NCBI GenBank assembly: GCA_964368815.1 | Contig: CAYJDA010000004.1 | Coordinates: 1 to 64,000 of the forward strand | DNA: 64,000 bases | Direction: 5' to 3' | Origin: CAYJBH01 sp964368815 | Lineage (GTDB): Bacteria; Bacillota; Clostridia; Oscillospirales; Ruminococcaceae | In this document: piece after piece, positions 25,912 through 34,306 of the stretch | Position numbering within the stretch: position 1 is the first letter of the stretch | Layout of the letters: each line of letters starts with the position of its first letter | Notes under the pieces: generated by a model | The model's database searches: none | What the model was told of the DNA's origin: nothing | Seen by the model: only the letters and a program-made list of their open reading frames with translations | Translations under genes and position numbers: made by a program

Positions 25912-27045
25912 TTAGCTCTCCCGTTGCGTGGCATTTTTATAATACATAAATAGTTGACAGCTCAACATGCCGTTATACAACTTTCGACGCCGATCGGCCT
26001 TCGCTGCAAATAAAGTTTCAAATTCCGGCTCGGGAGAAATAATATAAGCTGCTGCACCGCTACCGTTTATAGAGTGTCCCAGTGCGGAAATTATTTTTTT
26101 TGCTTCCTCTTCCTCGCCAAGCCTCTCTCCATAAGGGGGATTTGCCAATATTACACTTTTGGCGGTTGCCTTAAACGAAAACAGGTCTGCCTCTTCAAAT
26201 CGAATATAGTCTGCAACTCCTGCCTGCTCTGCATTTTGCATGGCTATAGACAGTGCCTCGGTATCTATATCGTATCCTACAGCCAGAAAATCCGGTTCGG
26301 TAATTCTGTAGCTGAGAGCCTCCTCACGCTGCACGGTCCATATTGAATGAGGGATAAATCCATTACGCTCTGCAGCAAAACTTCGATTAAGTCCGGGGGC
26401 TATTCTCAAAGCCTTCTGTGCCGCTTCTATTAACAGCGTTCCGCTACCGCAACATGGATCGAAAATTTTACTGTCGGGATATATCCTTGCCTGGTCTACT
26501 ATAGCGGCTGCAAGCGTCTCTCTAATTGGTGCCGCCATGGCATTTCGGCGGTATCCTCTCTTATGCAGACCCTCACCACTGGTATCTAAAAACACTTCCA
26601 CAATATTTTTGCGAATAGAAAACCTTAGCGAGAATTGGCGCCCATTTTCCGGTAGAAACTCGGTTTTGTGTCCCATTTGCAGACGTTTAACTACAGCTTT
26701 TTTCACAATGCTTTGGCACGAGGGAACACTGGATAAAACACTCGAAAGGCTTGCGCCCTTAACAGGAAACCTACCATCTCTTGGAATGAATTCTTCAAAA
26801 GGAACGGCAAATACACCGTCGAACAAATCGTCGAATGTTTCTGCCGTAAAAGTTTTAAGTAAAATAAGCACCCTTTCACCGCAACGAAGATTAATATTGC
26901 AAGCAGCTATAACTGCTTTGTTTCCGGTGAAGTATACCCTACCGTCGCTAACCGAAATATCTTCGCCACCTGCTCGCTTTATCTCGAAAGAAAGAGTTTT
27001 TTCAGCTCCAAAAAAGCAGGGAGCCACCAGCCTATATTTTGTCAT
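25912..27045 (-). CDS. THUMP-domain class I RNA methyltransferase (RlmL/YpsC-like)
   Basis: The 377-residue protein has an N-terminal THUMP-type RNA-binding part (about residues 1-160). A Rossmann methyltransferase domain follows, with DPCCGSGTLLIEAA for SAM and the catalytic NPPYGERL motif typical of N2-guanine methyltransferases. It likely makes m2G in 23S rRNA. Its ATG overlaps the stop of the upstream hpf gene (TAATG), so the two are translationally coupled. Confidence 0.9.
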   Translation of the reverse strand: MTKYRLVAPCFFGAEKTLSFEIKRAGGEDISVSDGRVYFTGNKAVIAACNINLRCGERVLILLKTFTAETFDDLFDGVFAVPFEEFIPRDGRFPVKGASLSSVLSSVPSCQSIVKKAVVKRLQMGHKTEFLPENGRQFSLRFSIRKNIVEVFLDTSGEGLHKRGYRRNAMAAPIRETLAAAIVDQARIYPDSKIFDPCCGSGTLLIEAAQKALRIAPGLNRSFAAERNGFIPHSIWTVQREEALSYRITEPDFLAVGYDIDTEALSIAMQNAEQAGVADYIRFEEADLFSFKATAKSVILANPPYGERLGEEEEAKKIISALGHSINGSGAAAYIISPEPEFETLFAAKADRRRKLYNGMLSCQLFMYYKNATQRES

Positions 27046-27566
27046 TAATCAAGTTCCGGAATTAGGATTCCATATCCACCATCTTTGCGGCGATAGCAAA
27101 GCTCGATGGAACCGGTATCGCCATTCATAAACATATAAAACGAGTGTCCCAGTAGATTCATTTCCAAAATTGCTTCTTCTACGGTACACGGTTTTACGGC
27201 AAACCGCTTTTCTCTTATAACGTCAAATTCCTCCTGCTCATGCTCCTCGACGCTGTAATCGTCGAATGCTTGGGCATGAAGCTTTTTTTCCAGATGCTTT
27301 TTATGTTTAATAATCTGCGTTGTTATAACATCGAACACAGCATCAACAGCATTCTCCATGCGTGCAGCCGAACGTTCTGCTCTAACAACAAAGCTACCGT
27401 CTTTTATCGTAACTTCAACCGTTTGGGCCGATTTGTCCACCGTTACTGTAACATGGGCAATGGCGTTATCAGAAAAAAACTTATCCAACTTAGCCGCCCT
27501 TTTTTCTGCCTTTTCGCAGAAAGTTTCCTTAAGATCTACGCGTCGTCCGGCAAAATCCATCTTCAT
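27045..27566 (-). CDS. hpf: Ribosome hibernation promoting factor, long form
   Basis: The 173-residue protein has an N-terminal RaiA/HPF domain (residues 1-100) and a conserved C-terminal dimerisation domain (residues about 120-173, FAVKPCTVEEAILEMNLLGH...). The long form dimerises 70S ribosomes into inactive 100S particles in stationary phase. It is coupled to the downstream rRNA methyltransferase gene by a one-base stop/start overlap. An inverted repeat and a TATAAT lie upstream. Confidence 0.95.
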   Translation of the reverse strand: MKMDFAGRRVDLKETFCEKAEKRAAKLDKFFSDNAIAHVTVTVDKSAQTVEVTIKDGSFVVRAERSAARMENAVDAVFDVITTQIIKHKKHLEKKLHAQAFDDYSVEEHEQEEFDVIREKRFAVKPCTVEEAILEMNLLGHSFYMFMNGDTGSIELCYRRKDGGYGILIPELD

Positions 27567-27618
27567 AATGTTCCGTTCCTTTCCTTAAATATAATAGAAC
27601 CATCAACAAGTATTGCTG

Positions 27619-27650
27619 TATAGTTGTTCAACTAAAACAACTATATTATA
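27619..27650 (-). promoter_or_regulatory. Palindrome and -10 box upstream of hpf
   Basis: TATAGTTGTT (27619-27628) and AACAACTATA (27636-27645) form a perfect 10-bp inverted repeat. TATAAT on the minus strand (27645-27650) abuts it. No good -35 box is seen. The repeat may be an operator or a leader hairpin for hpf. Confidence 0.4.
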
Positions 27651-27696
27651 ATCATAACACAAAGTTGTGAATTTGCAATAGATTTAGATAAAATTT

Positions 27697-28839
27697 CTAT
27701 ATGGCATTGTGGACAATTTCACCTTTAACAAAGGTTATCTTGCATCTACCCTCCAGCGAGAGCGGATCGCCGTCATAAACAGCAAGGTCGGCATATTTGC
27801 CGGCTGAAATGCTTCCGATTTTATCCTCAAGACCTAGTATTTTTGCCGGGGTAGCTGTTATAGCTTTAATAGCGGTTTCCCGAGAGAGCCCCTCCCTAAC
27901 TGCCAATCCTGCCATCATAGGTAGGTACTGTATCGGAATTACAGGATGATCGGTACATATCGCAAAATTTACACCATGTTTTTCTAATATACCCGCCGAC
28001 TTAGTGGTTAAATTTTTCAGCTCAGGTTTTGAACGCTCCGTCATAATTGGGCCAATAATAAGCTTAACATCCTTCTCTGCAAGGCTTTTTGCTACCATAT
28101 ACCCCTCGGTAGCATGAACAACCGTAAGATTGAGATTAAACTCTTTTGCTATTCTTATTGCCGTAAAAATATCGTCGGTTCTATGCGCATGTATGTGTGC
28201 TGCCATCTCTTTTTTTGCTACGGGAAGTAACGCTATGCTTTTGGGATTATGGTTTTCTTTGTTTCCTTTATCGTAGCTTATCGCTTCGTACAATGCATTT
28301 CGAATTAATGATACGGTACCCATTCTGGTTTCCGGCATCTTTTTTTGGCTGTGGTAAGCGCCTTTTGGGTTCTCTCCCAGCGCCATTTTCATGGCAATTG
28401 GCTCGGCAATTATCATCTCGTCTACATAGCTACCATGACAGTGTATACAGCTTAGGGTTCCGCCTATAGGGTTTGCACTTCCAGGGCCTGTTACTACTGC
28501 AGTTACCCCTGCTTCGATGGCCTCGGTAAAGCACCTATCCTGAGGGTTGATTCCGTCAAGACCTCTTAGATGAGCTGTTATCGGATCGGTAACCTCATTT
28601 CCGTCGGCACCCTCAAATCTTAAACCGTCCTCCCACATTCCTATATGGCAGTGTGCGTCAATAAATCCGGGGTAGATGTCCATTCCGCAGAGGTCGATAA
28701 TTTCTTTTCCGTCAAAAGAGGGGCAGCTGTTCATCTCACCAACGGCAAGTATGGTCTGCCCCTCAATATGTATAAAACCCCTATCATAGCTACCCTCGGT
28801 AACGGTATGAACTCTACCGTTAACTATTAGCTTTTCCAA
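27697..28839 (-). CDS. Amidohydrolase, imidazolonepropionase-like
   Basis: The 380-residue metal-dependent hydrolase shows the HxH site in GFIDAHCHIG, a later His in VHATEGY, and the catalytic Asp in ICTDHPVIP. The C-terminal GKYADLAVYDGDPL is typical of cytosolic amidohydrolases that cleave cyclic amides or deaminate. The start is a TTG (28837-28839) with AAAGGA at a proper distance. It stands alone between the sporulation cluster and hpf. The natural substrate cannot be inferred. Confidence 0.85.
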   Translation of the reverse strand: MEKLIVNGRVHTVTEGSYDRGFIHIEGQTILAVGEMNSCPSFDGKEIIDLCGMDIYPGFIDAHCHIGMWEDGLRFEGADGNEVTDPITAHLRGLDGINPQDRCFTEAIEAGVTAVVTGPGSANPIGGTLSCIHCHGSYVDEMIIAEPIAMKMALGENPKGAYHSQKKMPETRMGTVSLIRNALYEAISYDKGNKENHNPKSIALLPVAKKEMAAHIHAHRTDDIFTAIRIAKEFNLNLTVVHATEGYMVAKSLAEKDVKLIIGPIMTERSKPELKNLTTKSAGILEKHGVNFAICTDHPVIPIQYLPMMAGLAVREGLSRETAIKAITATPAKILGLEDKIGSISAGKYADLAVYDGDPLSLEGRCKITFVKGEIVHNAI

Positions 28840-28894
28840 TTAATTATTCCTTTCAATCTGTATAAACGTCCATATTTATATAGTACCGCAAAAA

Positions 28895-29218
28895 CTACTG
28901 GTTTGCATTTATATCCATAAAAACACGTTCATCGCCGGAAATGTAGCCGAGCTGCTCTCTTGCAATACGTTCCATATATTCGTCGTTGGATTCGGCGGTT
29001 GATATTCTCTCAAGCTCGTTTATTTCGCTTAAGGTGAGTTGAATTTCGGTCTCCCGATTTGAGACCTCCTCCTTTGCTTGCCCTATCCTTATTTGTGTTT
29101 CTATTAGCAGAAAAATTAAATAAACGGCAAAAAGACAAACGGCAAATCTTAAAAGCAGACTTCCCTTTCTTCTTTTTTGAGAGGTTATCGTTCTTGCCAA
29201 ACTTGCCTTCATCCTCAT
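28895..29218 (-). CDS. Septum formation initiator, DivIC/FtsL-like
   Basis: This 107-residue protein has a short basic N-terminus, a single membrane helix (about residues 23-41) and an outside coiled coil. It ends in the family's EYMERIAREQLGYISGDE-type segment. It belongs to the divisome with FtsL and FtsB-like partners. The order yabP, yabQ, divIC is conserved in spore formers. The first ATG (29216-29218) lies inside the yabQ frame and has no clear ribosome site, so a later start or coupled translation is possible. Confidence 0.85.
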   Translation of the reverse strand: MRMKASLARTITSQKRRKGSLLLRFAVCLFAVYLIFLLIETQIRIGQAKEEVSNRETEIQLTLSEINELERISTAESNDEYMERIAREQLGYISGDERVFMDINANQ

Positions 29219-29702
29219 TAGAAAAATAGTTAGTTATATCAGAATTATACAACATTTTATACTGTTTATGCAACTGTTTTTTTGGTTTTTTTTGTAATTT
29301 ATCAATTTTCGTTTGGAGTAATTTTAATCTTGTTTTTGCCGCACCCTCAATATATAGTATACCTCTGACAATTAGCTTTAGTGGAACTACTACTTGTTGT
29401 TTTAAAGCTTTTTCTTTAATAAACATTGGTTTTAATATTATTTCACGATAAAATAGCAGCCCAACACCTACAAAAAGCAAAATATACCATCTTACGACGG
29501 CAGAAAAACTGTATGTTACGGCATAACTATAGCAAAGAAGAGCAGCAAGAGGGGCAAAGATAATATCCCTAATCGGTGTTGCTTTTTTTGAATTTCCGGT
29601 TACGAATCTCAGTATATGATAAACAACACCGAGCAGGACTCCGGCACCGAGCGAGCCCATACAATCAGCAAACACGGTATGCAGCGGTTGCGTCTCGATC
29701 AT
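29010..29702 (-). CDS. yabQ: Spore cortex biosynthesis protein YabQ
   Basis: The first 150 residues match YabQ, a membrane protein needed for spore cortex formation, with hydrophobic helices around residues 15-32, 45-65 and 70-85. The frame runs on for a further 70 basic residues that overlap the divIC-like gene by 209 bp in another frame. That tail is low in complexity and may be a run-through from loss of the normal stop. The start overlaps the yabP stop by four bases (ATGA). Confidence 0.85.
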   Translation of the reverse strand: MIETQPLHTVFADCMGSLGAGVLLGVVYHILRFVTGNSKKATPIRDIIFAPLAALLCYSYAVTYSFSAVVRWYILLFVGVGLLFYREIILKPMFIKEKALKQQVVVPLKLIVRGILYIEGAAKTRLKLLQTKIDKLQKKPKKQLHKQYKMLYNSDITNYFSNEDEGKFGKNDNLSKKKKGKSAFKICRLSFCRLFNFSANRNTNKDRASKGGGLKSGDRNSTHLKRNKRA

Positions 29703-29995
29703 CTTAACATACGCTTTAAAAAGCCCTCGGTTTTTGCCACTTTATATTCAATAAATTGAATGCTTCCGAAAACCTTAACCGATCCACTTTCCACCGAAAG
29801 CGAGGATATGGAAAGTTTTGTTCCGCCAATTATTGCCCTTCCGACAGGTGTATCAAGTATCACTTCATTTTCGTTATATCCCGCAATTTCGGTTATTCCT
29901 TCGCAGGAAAGTTCGCTTCGATTAAGCATCGTTATTTTATGCATAGTTTTATTGTCTGCCGCTGTAGAAATTGTTCGCGTGGTTACACTGTTCAT
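29699..29995 (-). CDS. yabP: Sporulation protein YabP
   Basis: The 98-residue protein has the YabP/YqfC pattern: MLNRSELSCEGITEIAGYNENEV, read as two adjoining pieces, then a beta-rich C-terminal half. YabP is expressed in the mother cell and works with YabQ in spore cortex assembly. AAAGGAA precedes the ATG. It shows the organism is an endospore former. It heads the yabP-yabQ-divIC unit. Confidence 0.92.
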   Translation of the reverse strand: MNSVTTRTISTAADNKTMHKITMLNRSELSCEGITEIAGYNENEVILDTPVGRAIIGGTKLSISSLSVESGSVKVFGSIQFIEYKVAKTEGFLKRMLR

Positions 29996-30165
29996 ATCAT
30001 TTCCTTTCCGTTACCTTTATATAAATTAATATGCATACCTAAGGCGGATATGACAAGATTAAGAATATAACACTAAATATCAAGGATGAAAAACTGTTAC
30101 AAAACACAAAATCGGCATTAACAAATTATGAAAAACTATAAAACTACACAACGAAGCAATCTGTA

Positions 30166-30193
30166 TTGACATTTGCTGTTGCAATTTTATTAT
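30166..30193 (+). promoter_or_regulatory. Sigma-A promoter for the PfkB-kinase operon
   Basis: TTGACA (30166-30171) and TATTAT (30188-30193) are 16 bp apart on the plus strand, about 50 bp before the kinase start. Confidence 0.65.
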
Positions 30194-30241
30194 GGTTGTC
30201 ATATAATGGATATATATTTATTGTTACTATTGGAGAAATAG

Positions 30242-31210
30242 ATGATTACAACTCTCGGAGAACTACTTATTGATTTCACCGATTCCGGAACATCACCTGC
30301 CGGCATGAAGCTTTTTGAACAAAATGCCGGAGGAGCTGTTGCAAATGTTGCTGTTGCTGTACGTCGTTTGGGATATCCAGCCGCTTTCATCGGCAAGGTT
30401 GGAAAGGATATGCATGGAGATTTTTTAATTAATGCACTTGCCGAAACAGGGGTTGATATCACCGGCATTGTTGCAGATGAGAAGGTTTTTACTACGCTTG
30501 CGTTTGTTGCACTTTCAGCGGAGGGCGAGAGAAGTTTTTCTTTTTGCAGAAAGCCGGGCGCAGATACTACGCTTCAATTGTTTGAGGTGAACGAGAGCAC
30601 AATAAAAAACAGCCGCATTTTAGCGGTGGGTTCGCTTTCACTTACTGCAGAGCCTTCACGTAGCACTACCCGTCATGCTCTTAATTTTGCAAGAGGAAAC
30701 GGGGTTATTGTTGCTTACGACCCTAACTACCGCGCATCGCTATGGCCGGATGAGGAAACTGCGGTAGAACAGATGAAGAGCCTTATACCGCTTGTTGACG
30801 TTATGAAATTATCGGACGAGGAGATAACGTTACTGTGCGATGTTGAAACTCCTGAAGAGGCTGCCAAAATTTTACTTTCAGAGGGAATTAAGGTAATCTG
30901 TATTACCCTCGGTAAAAAGGGAGCGTTTGTTGCTACCAAGGAAGGATGCCGTTATGTTCCCGGAATAAATATACCGGCAACAGATACCACCGGAGCCGGA
31001 GATGCATTTTGGGGTGGCTTTTTATATTGCATGGCAAAAAAAGGAATAACTCCTGATACTTTAACCATCGAAGAGGCTGCAGAATTTGCATATTTTGGCA
31101 ATGCTGTGGCAACAATGTGTGTTCAAAAAAGAGGTGGGATACCGGCAATGCCCTGCCTTGCAGAGGTAGAAAAATTATTGACAGAATTTCCCTTTGTTCA
31201 AGAATACTAA
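30242..31210 (+). CDS. PfkB-family sugar kinase, fructokinase-like
   Basis: The 322-residue kinase has the two PfkB signatures: an N-terminal NAGGAVANVAVAVRRLG block and the C-terminal DTTGAGDAFWGGF with the catalytic Asp. Its sequence is closest in feel to fructokinases; 2-keto-3-deoxygluconate kinases share the same fold, so a role in the galactan pathway cannot be excluded, though the genes are 12 kb apart. GGAG precedes the ATG. It lies 15 bp before the REC-GGDEF gene and is probably cotranscribed with it. Confidence 0.88.
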   Translation: MITTLGELLIDFTDSGTSPAGMKLFEQNAGGAVANVAVAVRRLGYPAAFIGKVGKDMHGDFLINALAETGVDITGIVADEKVFTTLAFVALSAEGERSFSFCRKPGADTTLQLFEVNESTIKNSRILAVGSLSLTAEPSRSTTRHALNFARGNGVIVAYDPNYRASLWPDEETAVEQMKSLIPLVDVMKLSDEEITLLCDVETPEEAAKILLSEGIKVICITLGKKGAFVATKEGCRYVPGINIPATDTTGAGDAFWGGFLYCMAKKGITPDTLTIEEAAEFAYFGNAVATMCVQKRGGIPAMPCLAEVEKLLTEFPFVQEY

Positions 31211-31225
31211 TCTGAGGTAAAAATT

Positions 31226-32968
31226 GTGAGCGAAGTTTTAATTGTAGACGACAGCATTATGAACCGCACTGCTCTGAGTGAAATCTTAAAGGATGAATTT
31301 CAGGTTATTACTGCCGGAAGCGGAAAGGAAATGTTTAACATTCTGGAGGAACATTCTCCCGAGTTAATACTTCTTGACGTTATTATGCCGGAGCTTGATG
31401 GTTTTGAAATAATTTCTAAGCTTAAGGTTAGCGAAGAATACAACAAGATACCGGTTATTTTTATAACAGGATTAGACGATGCTTCAAACGAGGCAAAAGG
31501 GTTTGCGCTTGGTGCCATAGACTACATTACCAAGCCGTTTAAGCCTAATGTTGTTAAAGCGAGGGTTCGCTCTTATGTTCGGTTATACGAATTTATTCGC
31601 CAGACCGAAATGTTGGGACAACATGACGGCCTTACCGGGCTATATAACAAAAAGATGACAGAAGAGCAGATAAAAAAACTTCTTAATGCCGACCCGCCCA
31701 TAAAGTGCGGTGCATTAATGATTATTGATGTTGATAATTTTAAAGGCATTAACGACACATTTGGCCATCTTTACGGTGATGCCGTAATCACCCAGCTGGG
31801 CAGCTCGCTTCGCTCTATTTTTCAAAAGAGTGATGTTTTAGGTAGGGTTGGCGGAGACGAGTTTTTTGCATTTATGCGAAACTACAACGACATAAGTGTT
31901 GTTGAACAGAAGGCCAAGGAGCTTTGTGCAGAGTTTTGCAAGTGTTACGAACAGGGAAACGATAAGGTTAACATATCTGCCAGCGTAGGAATCGCAACAA
32001 CCGAACACTCTATGGTGTATGAAGACATATATAAATATGCTGACATAGCTTTATATAAAACAAAATCGGAAGGTAAAAACGGATATAATATCTTCAGTGG
32101 AGAAGAGAGTATTAACTACAAATCCACCCGAACAGAGATAGAAAACACCAAGATTAATCGCGCCGAATCGGTTGAGAATATTGTTGACTTTACAAACACA
32201 ATAAAGGAATATATTTTTAACCTGATTGAGAGCAACAAGGTATCGGAATATACTATACAGTCTGTTTTACAGATGATGACCGAAAAATTTAACCTATCCA
32301 AGGCTCTGGTGGTTAAACTGTGCTACGAAGAAACAGGAATAAAGTGTATCTATAACCGCATTAGCTCCGACAAAGCCGATACACCTATTGTTGCCGAGCT
32401 CTCCTTCTCGTCGGTAACGCTTCTTCATAATACACTTATTGATGAAAAACTAGTTCTTTCTAATTCGGGCGAACACAAACACATATATGTTCCGGATCAG
32501 GACAACAATAAAAACATTGCGGTATTCCCGCTTACTAACAAGAAAGTTTTATTGGGCTATTTAGTATTTGAAAAATCTGCCGACGACGGTTCGGTTTTTC
32601 AGAAGATTACTAAGGAGGTTGTTGATAGCTGCCAACAGCTTTCCAGCATAATAATTAATCAATTTTTAATCGATAATATTAATGACGAAAAATCGAATAT
32701 AGAAAATATTATAAATTCAATTCCCGAGCCGATATATGTTGCAAAGCCTGAGGTGAAAAAGCCACTATTTTTAAACGAAGCGGCAAAAAAAGCAGATATT
32801 ACCTTTCACGGTAAAAACTGTTTTAAACCTGACAGCAGCTGTAATAACTGCCTGTTAAAATCCGCTATTAATAACGGTGGACATGCTGAGGACGATGAAT
32901 ATAGCTGTCATGAAATTTCATGGTCTAACGGTTCTTCGGCGTATGTAATAAGGCAAAAATTCCAGTAA
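31226..32968 (+). CDS. Response regulator diguanylate cyclase (REC-GGDEF) with C-terminal sensor part
   Basis: The 580-residue protein starts at a GTG after TGAGG. Its REC domain (residues 1-120) keeps the acidic pair Asp8/Asp9 and phospho-acceptor Asp51. A GGDEF domain with intact GRVGGDEF follows, so it should make cyclic di-GMP. The inhibitory I-site has QKSD instead of RxxD, suggesting no product inhibition. After about residue 300 comes a GAF-like region. A PAS-like segment at the end is rich in cysteines (NCFKPDSSCNNCLL), which may bind metal or sense redox. No cognate kinase is adjacent. Confidence 0.9.
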   Translation: MSEVLIVDDSIMNRTALSEILKDEFQVITAGSGKEMFNILEEHSPELILLDVIMPELDGFEIISKLKVSEEYNKIPVIFITGLDDASNEAKGFALGAIDYITKPFKPNVVKARVRSYVRLYEFIRQTEMLGQHDGLTGLYNKKMTEEQIKKLLNADPPIKCGALMIIDVDNFKGINDTFGHLYGDAVITQLGSSLRSIFQKSDVLGRVGGDEFFAFMRNYNDISVVEQKAKELCAEFCKCYEQGNDKVNISASVGIATTEHSMVYEDIYKYADIALYKTKSEGKNGYNIFSGEESINYKSTRTEIENTKINRAESVENIVDFTNTIKEYIFNLIESNKVSEYTIQSVLQMMTEKFNLSKALVVKLCYEETGIKCIYNRISSDKADTPIVAELSFSSVTLLHNTLIDEKLVLSNSGEHKHIYVPDQDNNKNIAVFPLTNKKVLLGYLVFEKSADDGSVFQKITKEVVDSCQQLSSIIINQFLIDNINDEKSNIENIINSIPEPIYVAKPEVKKPLFLNEAAKKADITFHGKNCFKPDSSCNNCLLKSAINNGGHAEDDEYSCHEISWSNGSSAYVIRQKFQ

Positions 32969-33013
32969 AATTAATCATAATATTTTGATATTATCATTTA
33001 TAGCCAGATAAAT

Positions 33014-33058
33014 AAAAAAACCGACAGAGCAATGTTATATTGCACTATCGGTTTTTAT
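33014..33058. terminator. Bidirectional terminator
   Basis: AAAAACCGACAGAGCA pairs with TGCACTATCGGTTTTT around a short loop, with As before and Ts after. It separates the convergent REC-GGDEF gene and the desulfoferrodoxin gene. Confidence 0.85.
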
Positions 33059-33070
33059 TAATGAGGAAAA

Positions 33071-33451
33071 TTATGCTTCTGTTTTCCAAAGTCCGTGCAG
33101 ATTACAATAGCTGTAAACAGACTTTAGTGTGTCGTCAACTAATTTAAAGGTTGCTGTTGGGGCTTTGCCCGGGCCTATTTTCTTGCGCTGTCCGCCGTTT
33201 GCCGTTTCAATGTAAATAAAGTCAATATAATGATTTTCTTCTGCTGGATGACATATGCTTCCAACATCAACGTTTACGCAATCACCTTCAACCTTTACTA
33301 CCGGAAGATGTTTTTCACCGGCGGCATCAACAGTATTAGGAATTAACTCGCTCATGGGTTCGCCACAACATATAACAGGAACACCCATGTTATCTAACAT
33401 TCCGATAAGATTTTTACAGTGCTTACATAGATAGAATTTTTGTGTAGCCAT
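33071..33451 (-). CDS. dfx: Desulfoferrodoxin (superoxide reductase)
   Basis: The 126-residue protein has the N-terminal four-cysteine desulforedoxin iron site (CKHC and ICCGEPM). The superoxide reductase centre follows with Glu/His in GEKHLP, CHPAEENHYIDFIYI and the late Cys-His in CNLHGLW. It reduces superoxide to peroxide without making oxygen, a hallmark of anaerobes. GGAGG lies before the ATG. It forms an operon with rubrerythrin, which would remove the peroxide. Confidence 0.94.
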   Translation of the reverse strand: MATQKFYLCKHCKNLIGMLDNMGVPVICCGEPMSELIPNTVDAAGEKHLPVVKVEGDCVNVDVGSICHPAEENHYIDFIYIETANGGQRKKIGPGKAPTATFKLVDDTLKSVYSYCNLHGLWKTEA

Positions 33452-33471
33452 TTTTTAACCTCCAGCAATTA

Positions 33472-34011
33472 TTAATAATTTTTAGCATTAACCTCGAAAT
33501 ACGCTTGGGGATGAGCACATACCGGGCAGATATCCGGTGCAGAGCTACCGCTATGAAGATGTCCGCAGTTGTTACATTTCCAAACAACCTCGCCATCCTT
33601 TGCAAATACTTTTTCTTCCTCAATATTGGCAAGAAGTTTGAGGTAACGCTCTTCGTGTTCCTTCTCCACCTTTCCAACACCTTCAAATAGCTTGGCAATA
33701 TCTTCAAACCCTTCAGCTTTAGCTTCTTCGGCCATCCTCTTATACATGTCCGTCCACTCGCCGTGCTCTCCGGCTGCTGCATCCTTTAAGTTTACAGGCG
33801 TTTTGGGCATCCCGCCATGTAATAACTTAAACCATAGCTTTGCATGTTCCATTTCATTTTTTGCAGTCTCCTCAAAGATTGCCGCCATCTGAACATATCC
33901 GTCTTTTTTCGCCTGGCTTGCATAGTAGGTATACTTATTGCGTGCCATACTCTCTCCGGCGAAAGCCTCCATTAGGTTTGCCTGTGTTTTTGTTCCCTCT
34001 AAACTTTTCAT
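33472..34011 (-). CDS. rbr: Rubrerythrin
   Basis: The 179-residue protein has a ferritin-like di-iron four-helix domain (ExxARNKYxYYA and later EExxxNEMEHA-type and VEKEHEERY segments). A C-terminal rubredoxin domain (CNNCGH, then CPVCAHP) follows. It reduces hydrogen peroxide in anaerobes. It is expressed first in an operon with desulfoferrodoxin from a consensus promoter. Confidence 0.95.
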   Translation of the reverse strand: MKSLEGTKTQANLMEAFAGESMARNKYTYYASQAKKDGYVQMAAIFEETAKNEMEHAKLWFKLLHGGMPKTPVNLKDAAAGEHGEWTDMYKRMAEEAKAEGFEDIAKLFEGVGKVEKEHEERYLKLLANIEEEKVFAKDGEVVWKCNNCGHLHSGSSAPDICPVCAHPQAYFEVNAKNY

Positions 34012-34077
34012 TTTACATTCCTTTCATTTGTTTTTTCTGTAACAATTGACTTATTAAGAATTATTACTGATAAGACA

Positions 34078-34105
34078 ATTATAACACCGAATAAACTATT
34101 GTCAA
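34078..34105 (-). promoter_or_regulatory. Promoter of the rubrerythrin-desulfoferrodoxin operon
   Basis: Consensus TTGACA (34100-34105) and TATAAT (34078-34083) are 16 bp apart on the minus strand, about 65 bp before the rubrerythrin start. Confidence 0.8.
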
Positions 34106-34233
34106 TACATACCACTGAAAAATAATAAACATTTTTTTACTTATTCAATAATAAATTATGGTTAAAATGTAGGTGCGTTATTCCGTTTAAATGTTAAATT
34201 TTTGTCAAATTGCAATATTTTTTATTTTTAGGC

Positions 34234-34262
34234 TTGCAGGCTAATAAACTTTAGGTTATAAT
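34234..34262 (+). promoter_or_regulatory. gapA promoter
   Basis: TTGCAG (34234-34239) and TATAAT (34257-34262) are 17 bp apart, 44 bp before the gapA start. The remaining divergent space toward rubrerythrin shows only AT-rich DNA. Confidence 0.75.
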
Positions 34263-34306
34263 AGTACTCAAGAACACATAATATTTAGATTAAGGAGAAT
34301 TAAATT

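Noticed and set aside
30242..31210. KDG kinase completing the galactan pathway
   Set aside because: The PfkB sequence looks more like a fructokinase, lies 12 kb away and is cotranscribed with a signalling gene. The link is possible but not supported.
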